Positions 16,136 to 23,604 of a stretch of DNA of 64,000 nt are shown in pieces. The notes under the pieces were generated by a model, which was not told where the DNA came from, did not search any database, and saw only the letters and a list, made by a program, of their open reading frames with translations. The position numbers were made by a program, and so were the translations under genes. How positions within the stretch are numbered: position 1 is the stretch's first letter; every line of letters begins with the position of its first letter. Source of the stretch: Sulfuricella sp. Its GTDB lineage: Bacteria > Pseudomonadota > Gammaproteobacteria > Burkholderiales > Sulfuricellaceae. Location of the stretch: positions 1 through 64,000 of the forward strand of contig JBAZID010000007.1 in NCBI GenBank assembly GCA_041651995.1, written 5' to 3'.

Positions 16136-18306
16136 TTTATCTTTTCTCCGTTGTGCTCAGCGTTCTGCATTCCTGCTGTCTGCATTTTATCCTGCTTGGC
16201 CTCGTGGACCACGAAAGCTTCATGAATCTGCGCGCGTATCTGATCATCTTCCCAGGGCTTGCTGAGAAACCTGAAAATGGCGCCGCGGTTGATGGCCTCG
16301 GTCACCAGCGCCAGATCGGTATAGCCGGACAGCACGATGCGAATGGTGTCCGGATACATTTCCTTGACCCGGCAGAGAAATTCGGTGCCCTTCATGCCCG
16401 GCATGCGCTGGTCGGAAACAATCACCTGCACCTCGTTGAGCGCCAGCAGTTCCAGTCCTTCTTCCGCGCTGCTGGCTTTCAGGATGCGATAACCCTGGCC
16501 GCGCAGCACACGTTGCAGGGCATTGAGGATGAATGCCTCGTCATCGACCAGCAGCAGGGTGCGCACGCTGGCGGAGGGTTCCGCGCCGTGCGCATCCAGC
16601 ATGCGCCCCGCGCGCTGCATGGCGGCGAATTCCCCGGCGGGCACCGGGCGGCTGAAAAAGAAGCCCTGCATTCTGTCGCAGCGGTGCCGCCGCAGCAGGC
16701 TGAGCTGTGCCTCGGTTTCGACGCCTTCGGCGATCACGCCGAGTTTCAGGCTGTGTGCCAGGGAAATGACGGACAGCGCGATGGCGGCAACATCCGGGTC
16801 GGTGGTGATGTCATGCACGAAAGAGCGGTCGATTTTCAGGGTGTCGATCGGGAAGCGCTTGAGATAATTCAGGCTGGAATAGCCGGTGCCGAAATCGTCG
16901 AGCGAGACCTTGACGCCGATTTCCTTTAATTGCCGCAGGATGGCGATGGTCTGGTCCGGGTTGCGCATCGCCGCGCTTTCGGTCACTTCCAGATCCAGGC
17001 AGCGAGCCTCGACTTCATTCTGGCGCAGCGCCTGTTCGACTACGCGGGACAGGTTTTCCTGCTGGAACTGGCGCGCCGAGACGTTCACGGACAGGACCAT
17101 GTCCGGCAGCCCCTCGTCCTGCCAGGCCTTGAGCTGGCGGCACGCGGTTTCGATCACCCATTCCCCGATCGGCACGATCAGGCCGGTTTCCTCGGCCAGC
17201 GGTATGAAATCGGCGGGGGAGACCATGCCCAGCACCGGGTGGTTCCAGCGGATCAGCGCCTCGGCGCCGATCACGCGCCCGCTTTGCAGATCGGCCTGGG
17301 GCTGGTAATGCAGCACCAGTTCGCCCTGCTTCAGGGCGCCGCGCAGGCGGGTTTCGAGTTCAAGCCGTTCGAGCGTGCGGGCGTTGAATTCCGGCGAGTA
17401 GAACTGAAAGCTGTTGCGCCCCAGATCCTTGGCGCGGTACATCGCCACGTCCGCGTTTTTCATCAGATCGGCAGCCTGCTCGCCATCCTTGGGGTAGAGC
17501 GCCACACCCAGGCTGGCGGTGACGATCATGTCGTGACAATCCAGTTTCATGGGCGTTGCCACGGTCTCGATCAGGTGACGCGCCAGGGTGGCGGCATCGT
17601 CCTCGCTCGCCATGTCCGACATCACCACCATGAATTCGTCCCCGCCCAGCCGTGCCACGGTGTCGCCGGGGCGCACGCAGCGCGACAGGCGCCCGCCGAC
17701 CTCGCGGATCAGGGCGTCGCCACAGGCGTGGCCGAGGGTGTCGTTGACCAGCTTGAAGCGGTCGATGTCGATCATCATGACCGCCACCAGCCGCCCGGCG
17801 CGGCGGGCGAACACGATCGCCTGTTCCAGCCGGTCGCCCAGCAGGCTGCGGTTGGCCAGCCCGGTGAGCGCATCGTGGGTAGCCTGGTGTTCGAGCTGCG
17901 CCTGATAGTTCAGGCGCTCGCTGGCATCGTTCTGCACGCCGATGAAATGCGTGACCCGGTTCTGCTCATCGCGTACCGGCGCGATCAGCAGCTCGTTCCA
18001 GAACATGCTGCCGTCCTTGCGGTAATTGCGCAGCACCGCGCGGCCCTCGCGCTGTTCGCGGATGGCGCTGCGCAATTCGAGAACGTCCGGCTGGTCGCGG
18101 TCGCCGTTCTGGAGGAAGCTGCAATTGCGCCCCAGCACTTCTTCCCGGCTGTAGCCGGTAATGCGCTCGAAGGCGGAGTTGACGTAGATCAGCGGGTTGT
18201 GCGGCTGGGTCGCGTCGGTGATCAGGATGGCGTTGAAGGTGGAGTCGATGGCGCGCTCCAGCAGGCGCAGTCTTTCCTGCTGCTGCTTGTGCGTGGCTTC
18301 AGTCAT
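16132..18306 (-). CDS. LOV-GGDEF-EAL-REC protein (putative blue-light c-di-GMP enzyme)
   Basis: A 724-residue soluble protein. The PAS domain (15-130) has LOV features: the motif GRNCSFLQ with Cys62, where flavin photochemistry forms its adduct, plus Asn94, Asn104 (FWN) and Gln125 (IGVQ), the usual flavin contacts. One deviation is Ser63 where GxNCRFLQ has Arg. GGDEF (221-225) is intact and preceded by an inhibitory site RPGD (212-215). The EAL domain has Glu349, DLEVTES, LDDFGTG and Lys491, so both synthesis and hydrolysis of c-di-GMP look possible. A receiver (582-700, phospho-acceptor Asp632) ends the protein, an unusual C-terminal position. It overlaps the kinase upstream by eight bases and REC-PAS by four. 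Confidence 0.92.
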   Translation of the reverse strand: MTEATHKQQQERLRLLERAIDSTFNAILITDATQPHNPLIYVNSAFERITGYSREEVLGRNCSFLQNGDRDQPDVLELRSAIREQREGRAVLRNYRKDGSMFWNELLIAPVRDEQNRVTHFIGVQNDASERLNYQAQLEHQATHDALTGLANRSLLGDRLEQAIVFARRAGRLVAVMMIDIDRFKLVNDTLGHACGDALIREVGGRLSRCVRPGDTVARLGGDEFMVVMSDMASEDDAATLARHLIETVATPMKLDCHDMIVTASLGVALYPKDGEQAADLMKNADVAMYRAKDLGRNSFQFYSPEFNARTLERLELETRLRGALKQGELVLHYQPQADLQSGRVIGAEALIRWNHPVLGMVSPADFIPLAEETGLIVPIGEWVIETACRQLKAWQDEGLPDMVLSVNVSARQFQQENLSRVVEQALRQNEVEARCLDLEVTESAAMRNPDQTIAILRQLKEIGVKVSLDDFGTGYSSLNYLKRFPIDTLKIDRSFVHDITTDPDVAAIALSVISLAHSLKLGVIAEGVETEAQLSLLRRHRCDRMQGFFFSRPVPAGEFAAMQRAGRMLDAHGAEPSASVRTLLLVDDEAFILNALQRVLRGQGYRILKASSAEEGLELLALNEVQVIVSDQRMPGMKGTEFLCRVKEMYPDTIRIVLSGYTDLALVTEAINRGAIFRFLSKPWEDDQIRAQIHEAFVVHEAKQDKMQTAGMQNAEHNGEKIK

Positions 18307-19510
18307 GGGCCTGCCGCCTGATGGGGAGCCGGATGCGCACCAGGGTTCCCTTGCCGGGCGTGCTTTCCGCCTCGATCCGGCCCTGATGCTGGGCGATGAT
18401 GTTGAAGGCGGCGGACAGCCCCAGCCCGGTGCCCGTACCCACCGGCCGGGTGGTGAAGAAGGGCTCGAAAATGCGCGGCAGGATGTCCGGCGCGATGCCG
18501 CTGCCGCTGTCGCTGATTTCCACCCTCACCTGTTCGCCTTCCTGTCCGGTGCGCACCCGGATGACGCCCTTGCCCTCGATGGACTGGGCGGCATTGAGCA
18601 GGATGTTCATGAAGGCCTGGTTCAGTTGCGAGGGCTGGCATTCGATTTCCGGCGTTTCGCCATATTCCCGCACGATTTCGATCTTGCCCGAGATGGCGCC
18701 GCGCAATACCTCCAGGGTGCTGTCGAGGCAGCGCGGCAGGGTTTCCCACTGCCAGTTGCTGTCGCCATCGATGTGCGCGAAATCGCGCAGGTTCTGCACG
18801 ATATCTTTCACCCGCGCGATGCCCGTGCGGCTTTCCCCCAGCAGCAGGGGAATGTCCTGGCGGAGAAAATCCAGGTCGAGTTCCTGCCACAGCGCCTCCA
18901 GGCGAGTTGCCTCTTCGCCCCGCGCGCACGCATCCAGGGCGCTGAACAGGTCGCGCAGGTAGCCCTCCAGCGAAGTCAGGTTGGAATACACGAAGCCGAT
19001 GGGATTGTTGATCTCGTGCGCCACGCCCGCCGCGAGCTGGCCGATGCTGGCCATTTTTTCAGTTTGCACCAGCTGGCTTTGCGCCAGCGCCAGGAGCTGG
19101 TTCTTGCGCACCAGATCGCGCTCGATCTGCGCCATTTCCTCGTTCAGTTCGATCACCGAGCGGTTCAGCCGGGACAACTCGCGCACATCGTGCTCGGCCA
19201 CGAGAAAGAGCCGCTCTCCCTCGCGGTAGACCATGCCATGCACGGAATACACAGCGGAAAGCGGCCCGATATTGAGAATCCCGCGATAAGCCACGCCATC
19301 CTCGCTCAGGGTGGCGGCGAGGCGGGAAAAGGGCGGATTGACGAACAGGCCGGAGACGTCCCATTCCCCGGCCGGCATGGCATCGCGTTCGCCCAGCATG
19401 AGAAAGCCGCGGTTGGCGTCGAGCAGCACGCCGTTGCCGTCGCATACGGCATACACCAGCGCGCTCAGCTCGCGCAGCGCGTCCTGGATGATGACGGGCG
19501 CGGCGTTCAC
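18299..19510 (-). CDS. Soluble PAS-like histidine kinase
   Basis: A 403-residue kinase. The start is GTG 19510, set by AAGGAGG six bases upstream and a GTGA overlap with the cobalamin-binding protein gene; the longer open frame upstream is only the complement-frame reading of that gene. Residues 1-108 look like a small PAS domain (LVYAVCDGNGVLLDANRGFL). A coiled coil leads to the dimerisation domain with His165 in GVAHEINNPIG, then a HATPase domain with FTTRPVGTGTGLGLS. No membrane segment. Its position between a cobalamin-binding protein and a LOV diguanylate enzyme carrying a receiver suggests it takes a signal from the first and phosphorylates the second; this is inference. Confidence 0.9.
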   Translation of the reverse strand: MNAAPVIIQDALRELSALVYAVCDGNGVLLDANRGFLMLGERDAMPAGEWDVSGLFVNPPFSRLAATLSEDGVAYRGILNIGPLSAVYSVHGMVYREGERLFLVAEHDVRELSRLNRSVIELNEEMAQIERDLVRKNQLLALAQSQLVQTEKMASIGQLAAGVAHEINNPIGFVYSNLTSLEGYLRDLFSALDACARGEEATRLEALWQELDLDFLRQDIPLLLGESRTGIARVKDIVQNLRDFAHIDGDSNWQWETLPRCLDSTLEVLRGAISGKIEIVREYGETPEIECQPSQLNQAFMNILLNAAQSIEGKGVIRVRTGQEGEQVRVEISDSGSGIAPDILPRIFEPFFTTRPVGTGTGLGLSAAFNIIAQHQGRIEAESTPGKGTLVRIRLPIRRQAHD

Positions 19511-20592
19511 ATTGCCTCCTTCAGGCTGTCGCCGGCATGGGCGGCCCACAGGTCCGCGCCCAGCGCTTTCCACAATCCTTCCGCCTGGTTGGTGGCCAGT
19601 CCGCCGGCCAGGATGGCGGGGCACTGCGTTCCGAGTTCGGCGCGCAACTGTTCGACCAGCGCGCGGGCGGGCTTGATCTGGCCCGGCAGGGAGAGCGACA
19701 GGCCGAGCAGCTCCGGACGCCACTGCGCCACCTGGGCGAGCAGGTCCTTGCCCGGCACATCGGCGCCGAGAAACTGCACTTCCCATCCCGCCACCTCGAA
19801 GGCGTCGGACACCATGCGCAGCCCCAGGCTGTGCTGGTTGCCGGGCGCGCAGGCGAACAGCGCCCTGCGATTCAGGGGGGCGGCAAAATCGGCCTGGGCG
19901 AAAGCGCGCGCCATCACGGTCTGGGAAATCGCCGTCGCCAGGTGCTCCTGCGCCACGCTGATGCGGTTGTTTTGCCACAGCGCGCCGATTTCATACATCG
20001 CCGGCTGGATCACGCCCATGCCTATCTCGACCAGGCTGGTTTGCCGCGCCATCACCTCGAGCACGGTATTCGTCGCACCGGCCCGGTTGCCCGCGAGCAG
20101 GGCCTGAAGATAGTCGGCGCTTTGCGGCAGGCTGGGCGGCAGGAGACGCTGGTAGGCGGGGGCTTCGGCCACGCCGGGCGCGCCGGACAATGCCGCGATG
20201 CCCGCCTGCAACACGCTGTCCACGGCCGGGAGGTCGGCCGGGAGCAGACGTTCGCGAAAAAACTCCTGCAGCAGATGCAGCGATTCGGCCACGTGCCCGC
20301 CCGGCACGCCGCGGCTTTCCAGAACGGCATGCAGCCAGCGCGCGTAGTCGCTGAAGGGCGCGGGGCTGGCGCAGTTCAGGGCGGCGAGCAGGTATTCGAG
20401 ATGGCGCTGGAGATCATCGCGGCAGGCGTTGCGCCCCTGTTCCCCGAAGCGTTGCAACAGCTCGGGGTGGCGCGCGTAAATCTGCCGGGTCACGGCGGCA
20501 ACCGCCTCCGCAGCCAGGTTCTCGACCCCGGCCAGGGCTCCGGCTGTGAGCGCGGGGGTGATCGAGGCTGATTTTTCCATCCGCCCGCTCAT
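19507..20592 (-). CDS. Cobalamin-binding sensor-like protein with Wx9EH motif
   Basis: A 361-residue protein. Residues 1-150 are helical and of unclear family. Residues about 160-235 form a B12-binding cap (helical bundle) with W206-QNNRISVAQ-E216-H217, matching the Wx9EH pattern of CarH-type adenosylcobalamin photosensors. Residues 240-360 form the Rossmann-like B12 fold, with His254 in GNQHSLG as candidate lower axial ligand (the usual D/ExHxxG has Asn here), then GWEVQFLGADVP and the glycine-rich AILAGGL. There is no DNA-binding domain, unlike CarH. It overlaps the ABM gene (ATGA) and the kinase gene (GTGA), so all three are probably translationally coupled. A corrinoid or redox role without light is possible. 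Confidence 0.88.
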   Translation of the reverse strand: MSGRMEKSASITPALTAGALAGVENLAAEAVAAVTRQIYARHPELLQRFGEQGRNACRDDLQRHLEYLLAALNCASPAPFSDYARWLHAVLESRGVPGGHVAESLHLLQEFFRERLLPADLPAVDSVLQAGIAALSGAPGVAEAPAYQRLLPPSLPQSADYLQALLAGNRAGATNTVLEVMARQTSLVEIGMGVIQPAMYEIGALWQNNRISVAQEHLATAISQTVMARAFAQADFAAPLNRRALFACAPGNQHSLGLRMVSDAFEVAGWEVQFLGADVPGKDLLAQVAQWRPELLGLSLSLPGQIKPARALVEQLRAELGTQCPAILAGGLATNQAEGLWKALGADLWAAHAGDSLKEAM

Positions 20593-20888
20593 TCGGCCAC
20601 GAGTTCGAACAGGCGGATGGCCGTGCTTTTCGGCACCAGTTTCAGCCCCTTGGGGATGCCGGCATGGGAGTCGTGGAAAGCATGGCTGCGGTGCCAGGTT
20701 TCAAAGTCGGCGGCGGTCCGCCACCAGGTCAGCAGCCAGAATTCGCGCGGCTGGTCGAGCGGGCTGACCACCTCCATGCGGATGAAGCCCGGCACCTGGT
20801 CCACCTGGTGCGGGCGCTGCATGAAAGCTGTCCGTACTTCATCGGCCATGTCGCTGGCCAGGGTGAAATGGCTCGTGGCAAGAATCAT
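20589..20888 (-). CDS. Antibiotic biosynthesis monooxygenase (ABM) / HmoA-like protein
   Basis: A 99-residue dimeric alpha-beta barrel protein. The start ATG 20888 is supported by CAGGA eight bases upstream; the longer frame runs back into repeats. The central block RPHQVDQVPGF, then FWLLTWWRTAADFETWHRSH and HAGIPKGLKL, is typical of ABM proteins annotated as haem-degrading monooxygenases. True haem degraders need particular Asn, Trp and His residues that I cannot confirm by eye. As first gene of the minus-strand series, next to a tetrapyrrole-binding protein, it could handle a tetrapyrrole or a reactive by-product; that link is inference. Confidence 0.85.
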   Translation of the reverse strand: MILATSHFTLASDMADEVRTAFMQRPHQVDQVPGFIRMEVVSPLDQPREFWLLTWWRTAADFETWHRSHAFHDSHAGIPKGLKLVPKSTAIRLFELVAE

Positions 20889-21040
20889 TACGGCTGTCCT
20901 GAAATTATGCGCTGGAACCACGGGGGCTGGGTGGTCACAGTGAATAGCCACGGGGATGGGGTGGCTGGGTTTTGTGTCAATATATACCATTTTTCGCTGC
21001 GGCAAATAGCCGCATGAGAAAATGGGCGGGGTTTTTGGCC

Positions 21041-21180
21041 CCTCTCCCCAACCCCTCTCCCCAACCCCTCTCCCCAACCCCTCTCCCCAACCCCTCTCCC
21101 GCAAGGGGAGAGGGGCTTTATGTGCCGGTCAGGTTTTCACTCCCCTCCCCCCTCGAGGGGGAGGGGCTGGGGGAGAGGGG
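21041..21180. repeat. Left direct repeat and tandem CCCCAACCCCTCTC array beside DUF559
   Basis: Four tandem copies of the 14-mer CCCCAACCCCTCTC run into an 83-bp unit at 21098-21180. The unit has two palindromes (CCCTCTCC with GGGGAGAGGGG, and CCCTCCCCCCTCGAGGGGGAGGGG) around TTTATGTGCCGGTCAGG. The same 83 bp recur at 21608-21690 with one mismatch (21156 A against 21666 C). The 3' end of the DUF559 gene lies inside this copy. Confidence 0.92.
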
Positions 21181-21512
21181 GGAACTTTCTTCAACTCGGC
21201 CATAACTACCTCAAGAACACCCTCGGCATTGTGCAAAATCTCGTTATTCCAGAAGCGCAGCAAGCTGAAGCCCTGTGACTTCAGCCACGCATCGCGTGTC
21301 GCATCCGCCGGGGCCCCATTGTGTTGCCCGCCATCGGCCTCGATTACCAGGCGGGCGCCAAAATGGACAAAATCCACCACATAGGGGCCAATCGGTTGCT
21401 GCCGTCTGAATTTTTCGCCCGCCAGCCGGTGTGCGCGCAAATGCCGCCACAGCAGGGTTTCTGCCTCGGTCATTTGGTGCCGCAGGGTTTTTGCGAATTG
21501 CCGCTGTTCCAT
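21129..21512 (-). CDS. DUF559 (Vsr-like endonuclease fold) protein
   Basis: A 127-residue protein of the DUF559 family. It shows TEAETLLWRHLRAHRL, then KFRRQQPIGPYVVDF and LVIEADGGQH, the arrangement of a very-short-patch-repair/PD-(D/E)XK-like nuclease core with acidic residues in VDF and EAD. The last 17 residues (PPSPPAPPPRGGRGVKT) are encoded by the left direct repeat and are not part of the fold. The start ATG 21512 has a strong AAGGAGAGG site. No methylase or partner protein is adjacent, so it is not an obvious restriction system. Its position between two nearly identical 83-bp direct repeats suggests it travels with the repeats. Confidence 0.88.
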   Translation of the reverse strand: MEQRQFAKTLRHQMTEAETLLWRHLRAHRLAGEKFRRQQPIGPYVVDFVHFGARLVIEADGGQHNGAPADATRDAWLKSQGFSLLRFWNNEILHNAEGVLEVVMAELKKVPPSPPAPPPRGGRGVKT

Positions 21513-21530
21513 TGTTTCCTCTCCTTAACC

Positions 21531-21690
21531 CCTCTCCCCAACCCCTCTGATGTAACTACTAACCAATCGACTAAGCTGCCAAAAAACGGCAGCAAGTCGC
21601 TGGTTATCCCGCAAGGGGAGAGGGGCTTTATGTGCCGGTCAGGTTTTCACTCCCCTCCCCCCTCGCGGGGGAGGGGCTGGGGGAGAGGGG
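21531..21690. repeat. Right direct repeat beside DUF559, split by a hairpin insertion
   Basis: The array CCTCTCCCCAACCCCTCT (21531-21548) is interrupted for exactly 59 bases, then resumes as CCCGCAAGGGG and continues as the second copy of the 83-bp unit (21608-21690). Removing the 59 bases restores the sequence found at the left copy. Confidence 0.92.
21549..21607. repeat. 59-nt hairpin insertion in the right repeat
   Basis: The insert folds into one hairpin: TAACCA (21560-21565) pairs with TGGTTA (21601-21606), CGACT (21568-21572) with AGTCG (21595-21599), and GCTGCC (21575-21580) with GGCAGC (21588-21593), around an AAAAAAC loop. It has lower GC than its surroundings. No coding capacity is visible. 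Confidence 0.85.
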
Positions 21691-21723
21691 CTATTGAAAA
21701 TCCATGCGCCTTATTCCTCGTGC

Positions 21724-23604
21724 TCAACTGCGCTTCAGGACGGGCGGTGTCAGGCACACTTCGGCACTGAAGCGCTCGGCGTCGTGTTCAAGGGCAAATG
21801 CCGCGCCATCGGCTTGCAACAGCGCCTTGACCAGTTCCAGGCCGGAGGCGCGGATGGGTTGCGGCAGTTCGCGGGCCGGATTGGTGATGCGGATGACGAC
21901 CTTGTTTCGCTCTCCCGAGAGTGCGATGTCCACCGGGCCGGTGCTGAATTTTCTGGCGTTCACCAGGAGTTCGTTGAGTGCCAGGGCGAGCGGCACGGAT
22001 TCGTCGCGGCTGATGACGGGCGGGAAATCCAGTGCATTGCCAATATGGGTGGCATGGCCGGAAGAAATCAGTTCGTCGACTGCGTGGCTGATGGCGGCGA
22101 CCATTTCCACCAGGCCGATTTCCTCGCCCGCCGCCTTGCCTTGCAGGCCGTGGACCATCGCGACGGTGTTGATCTGGGCAATGGTTTCCTCAAGGATGGC
22201 ATTGCATGGGCTGCCTTCGTGGCGTTGCCGGCGCAACAGGCCCACCACGCCCTGAAGATGGTTCTTGATGCGGTGATGCACTTCGCGCACCAGGGCTTTT
22301 TTCTGGGCGGCATCTTGCGCCTGGCGGAATTCCTCGGCGCGCTTGGCCTGGTCGATATTTTCGACCATCCCCAGGCCGAACAGGGGTTGCCTGTTGCGGC
22401 CAAGGATGACCGCGGCGTGAAGCTTTCCCCATACCAGGCTGCCGTCCTTCCTGACATAGCGTTTTTCCGCAACATAATGGGAAATGGCGCCGCTCAATAG
22501 TTGCTTCACGTTTTCAACGCTGCTGTCCAGGTCTTCCGGGTAGGTGATATCGGCATTGGTTCTGGTCAGGAGTTCGTCCCTGCTGTAGCCCAGCATTTTG
22601 CACAGTGCCGGATTGGCCTCGGAGATGAGGCGGTCCTGACCAACCAGCCCCAGGCCAATCGGGGCGCGTTCAAACAGCTGGCGGTACTTTTCCTCGCTGA
22701 AGCGCAGTTTTTCTTCCTGCTCCCGGCGCGTGGTGATGTCCTCCGTCACCGCGCCGATGCGGTAGACGCCGCCTTTTTCGTCGCGGATCGGGAAAGTTCG
22801 CGTCCACAGCCAGCGCATCCCGCCATCCTGGCGCAACAGGCGATATTCCTCGTCCATGGCGTGTTCGTCGCGCCACATGCGCTGCATCGCCGCCGTCATC
22901 CGCTCGCGGTCGCCGGGGTGAATGCCGGCCAGCAGCATGCGCGGCCTTTTGTACACCAGGGCGCGGGCGCGCCCCCAGATGCTTTCGAACGCCGGGCTGA
23001 CGTAGAGAAAACGCTCGCTCGCCACTTCGCCGATCCACAGCATGGGTTGCAGGTTTTCCGTGATCTGGCGGAATTGCTCCTCGCTCTGGCGCAGCGCTTC
23101 CTCGTTCTGGCGCTGCACGGTCATGTCGCGACCGTTTGCCACGATGAGGGTGCGGCCTTCCGATTCGATGGCGCGCAGGCGTACTTCCACAGGGTACAGC
23201 GAGCCATCGCGGCGCTTGTGAAAGGAGTCGATGATGCCGGAACGGTCGGGGCTGGCGATGATTTCGTCGAGGCGCGCGGCGACCATCTCCTTGTTGAAAT
23301 AGGGCGCGATGTCGTGCGGCCCCATTTGCAGCAGCTCCTCGCGGCTGTAGCCGAGGCGGTCGCAGGCGGTCTGATTGGCGTCGATGAAGCTCAGGCTGGC
23401 GCGATCGATCAGGAAGATGGCATCGGCGGAATGGTCCAGCGCGGTACGGAAGCGTTGCAGGGCGGCCTGGTTTTTCCGGTCTTCCTCGCGCAGTTGCCGC
23501 AGGGCCTCGTTGCTGGCGGTGAGCTCGGCGGTGCGCGCGGCGACTTGCCGTTCCAGTTCGAGCTGCGCCTCGCGATTGCCGTTCGTGCCGGGGGGTTTAG
23601 TCAA
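21724..23604 (-). CDS. Soluble multi-PAS histidine kinase (HisKA_2)
   Basis: A 626-residue kinase beginning at TTG 23604, chosen because GGAAAGA lies four bases upstream and the start overlaps the end of the ANTAR regulator; the longer open frame is the off-frame reading of that gene. A coiled coil is followed by three PAS domains (about 50-170, 178-300 and 300-420). The dimerisation domain is HisKA_2 type with HHRIKNHLQ, phospho-acceptor probably His444, and a short HATPase domain (LALALNELLVNARKFS). No membrane segments. The ANTAR regulator just upstream is its probable partner. The pairing resembles known HisKA_2 or HWE kinase/ANTAR modules that control transcript elongation. Confidence 0.88.
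   Translation of the reverse strand: MTKPPGTNGNREAQLELERQVAARTAELTASNEALRQLREEDRKNQAALQRFRTALDHSADAIFLIDRASLSFIDANQTACDRLGYSREELLQMGPHDIAPYFNKEMVAARLDEIIASPDRSGIIDSFHKRRDGSLYPVEVRLRAIESEGRTLIVANGRDMTVQRQNEEALRQSEEQFRQITENLQPMLWIGEVASERFLYVSPAFESIWGRARALVYKRPRMLLAGIHPGDRERMTAAMQRMWRDEHAMDEEYRLLRQDGGMRWLWTRTFPIRDEKGGVYRIGAVTEDITTRREQEEKLRFSEEKYRQLFERAPIGLGLVGQDRLISEANPALCKMLGYSRDELLTRTNADITYPEDLDSSVENVKQLLSGAISHYVAEKRYVRKDGSLVWGKLHAAVILGRNRQPLFGLGMVENIDQAKRAEEFRQAQDAAQKKALVREVHHRIKNHLQGVVGLLRRQRHEGSPCNAILEETIAQINTVAMVHGLQGKAAGEEIGLVEMVAAISHAVDELISSGHATHIGNALDFPPVISRDESVPLALALNELLVNARKFSTGPVDIALSGERNKVVIRITNPARELPQPIRASGLELVKALLQADGAAFALEHDAERFSAEVCLTPPVLKRS

Noticed and set aside
18299..19978. 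A longer version of the kinase beginning at 19978
   Set aside because: The first 156 codons are the off-frame reading of the cobalamin-binding gene; GTG 19510 with AAGGAGG is the clear start.
20979..21005. A minus-strand promoter (TATATT at 20984-20979 with TTGCCG at 21005-21000) for the ten-gene series
   Set aside because: The spacing is only 15 bases and the -35 match is weak; not enough to annotate.
21129..21512. DUF559 gene as part of a restriction-modification or defence island
   Set aside because: No methylase, helicase, toxin or other defence gene lies nearby; the neighbours are signalling genes.
21549..21607. The 59-nt hairpin as an integron attC site
   Set aside because: The terminal core sites GTTRRRY and RYYYAAC are not present and no integrase is near.
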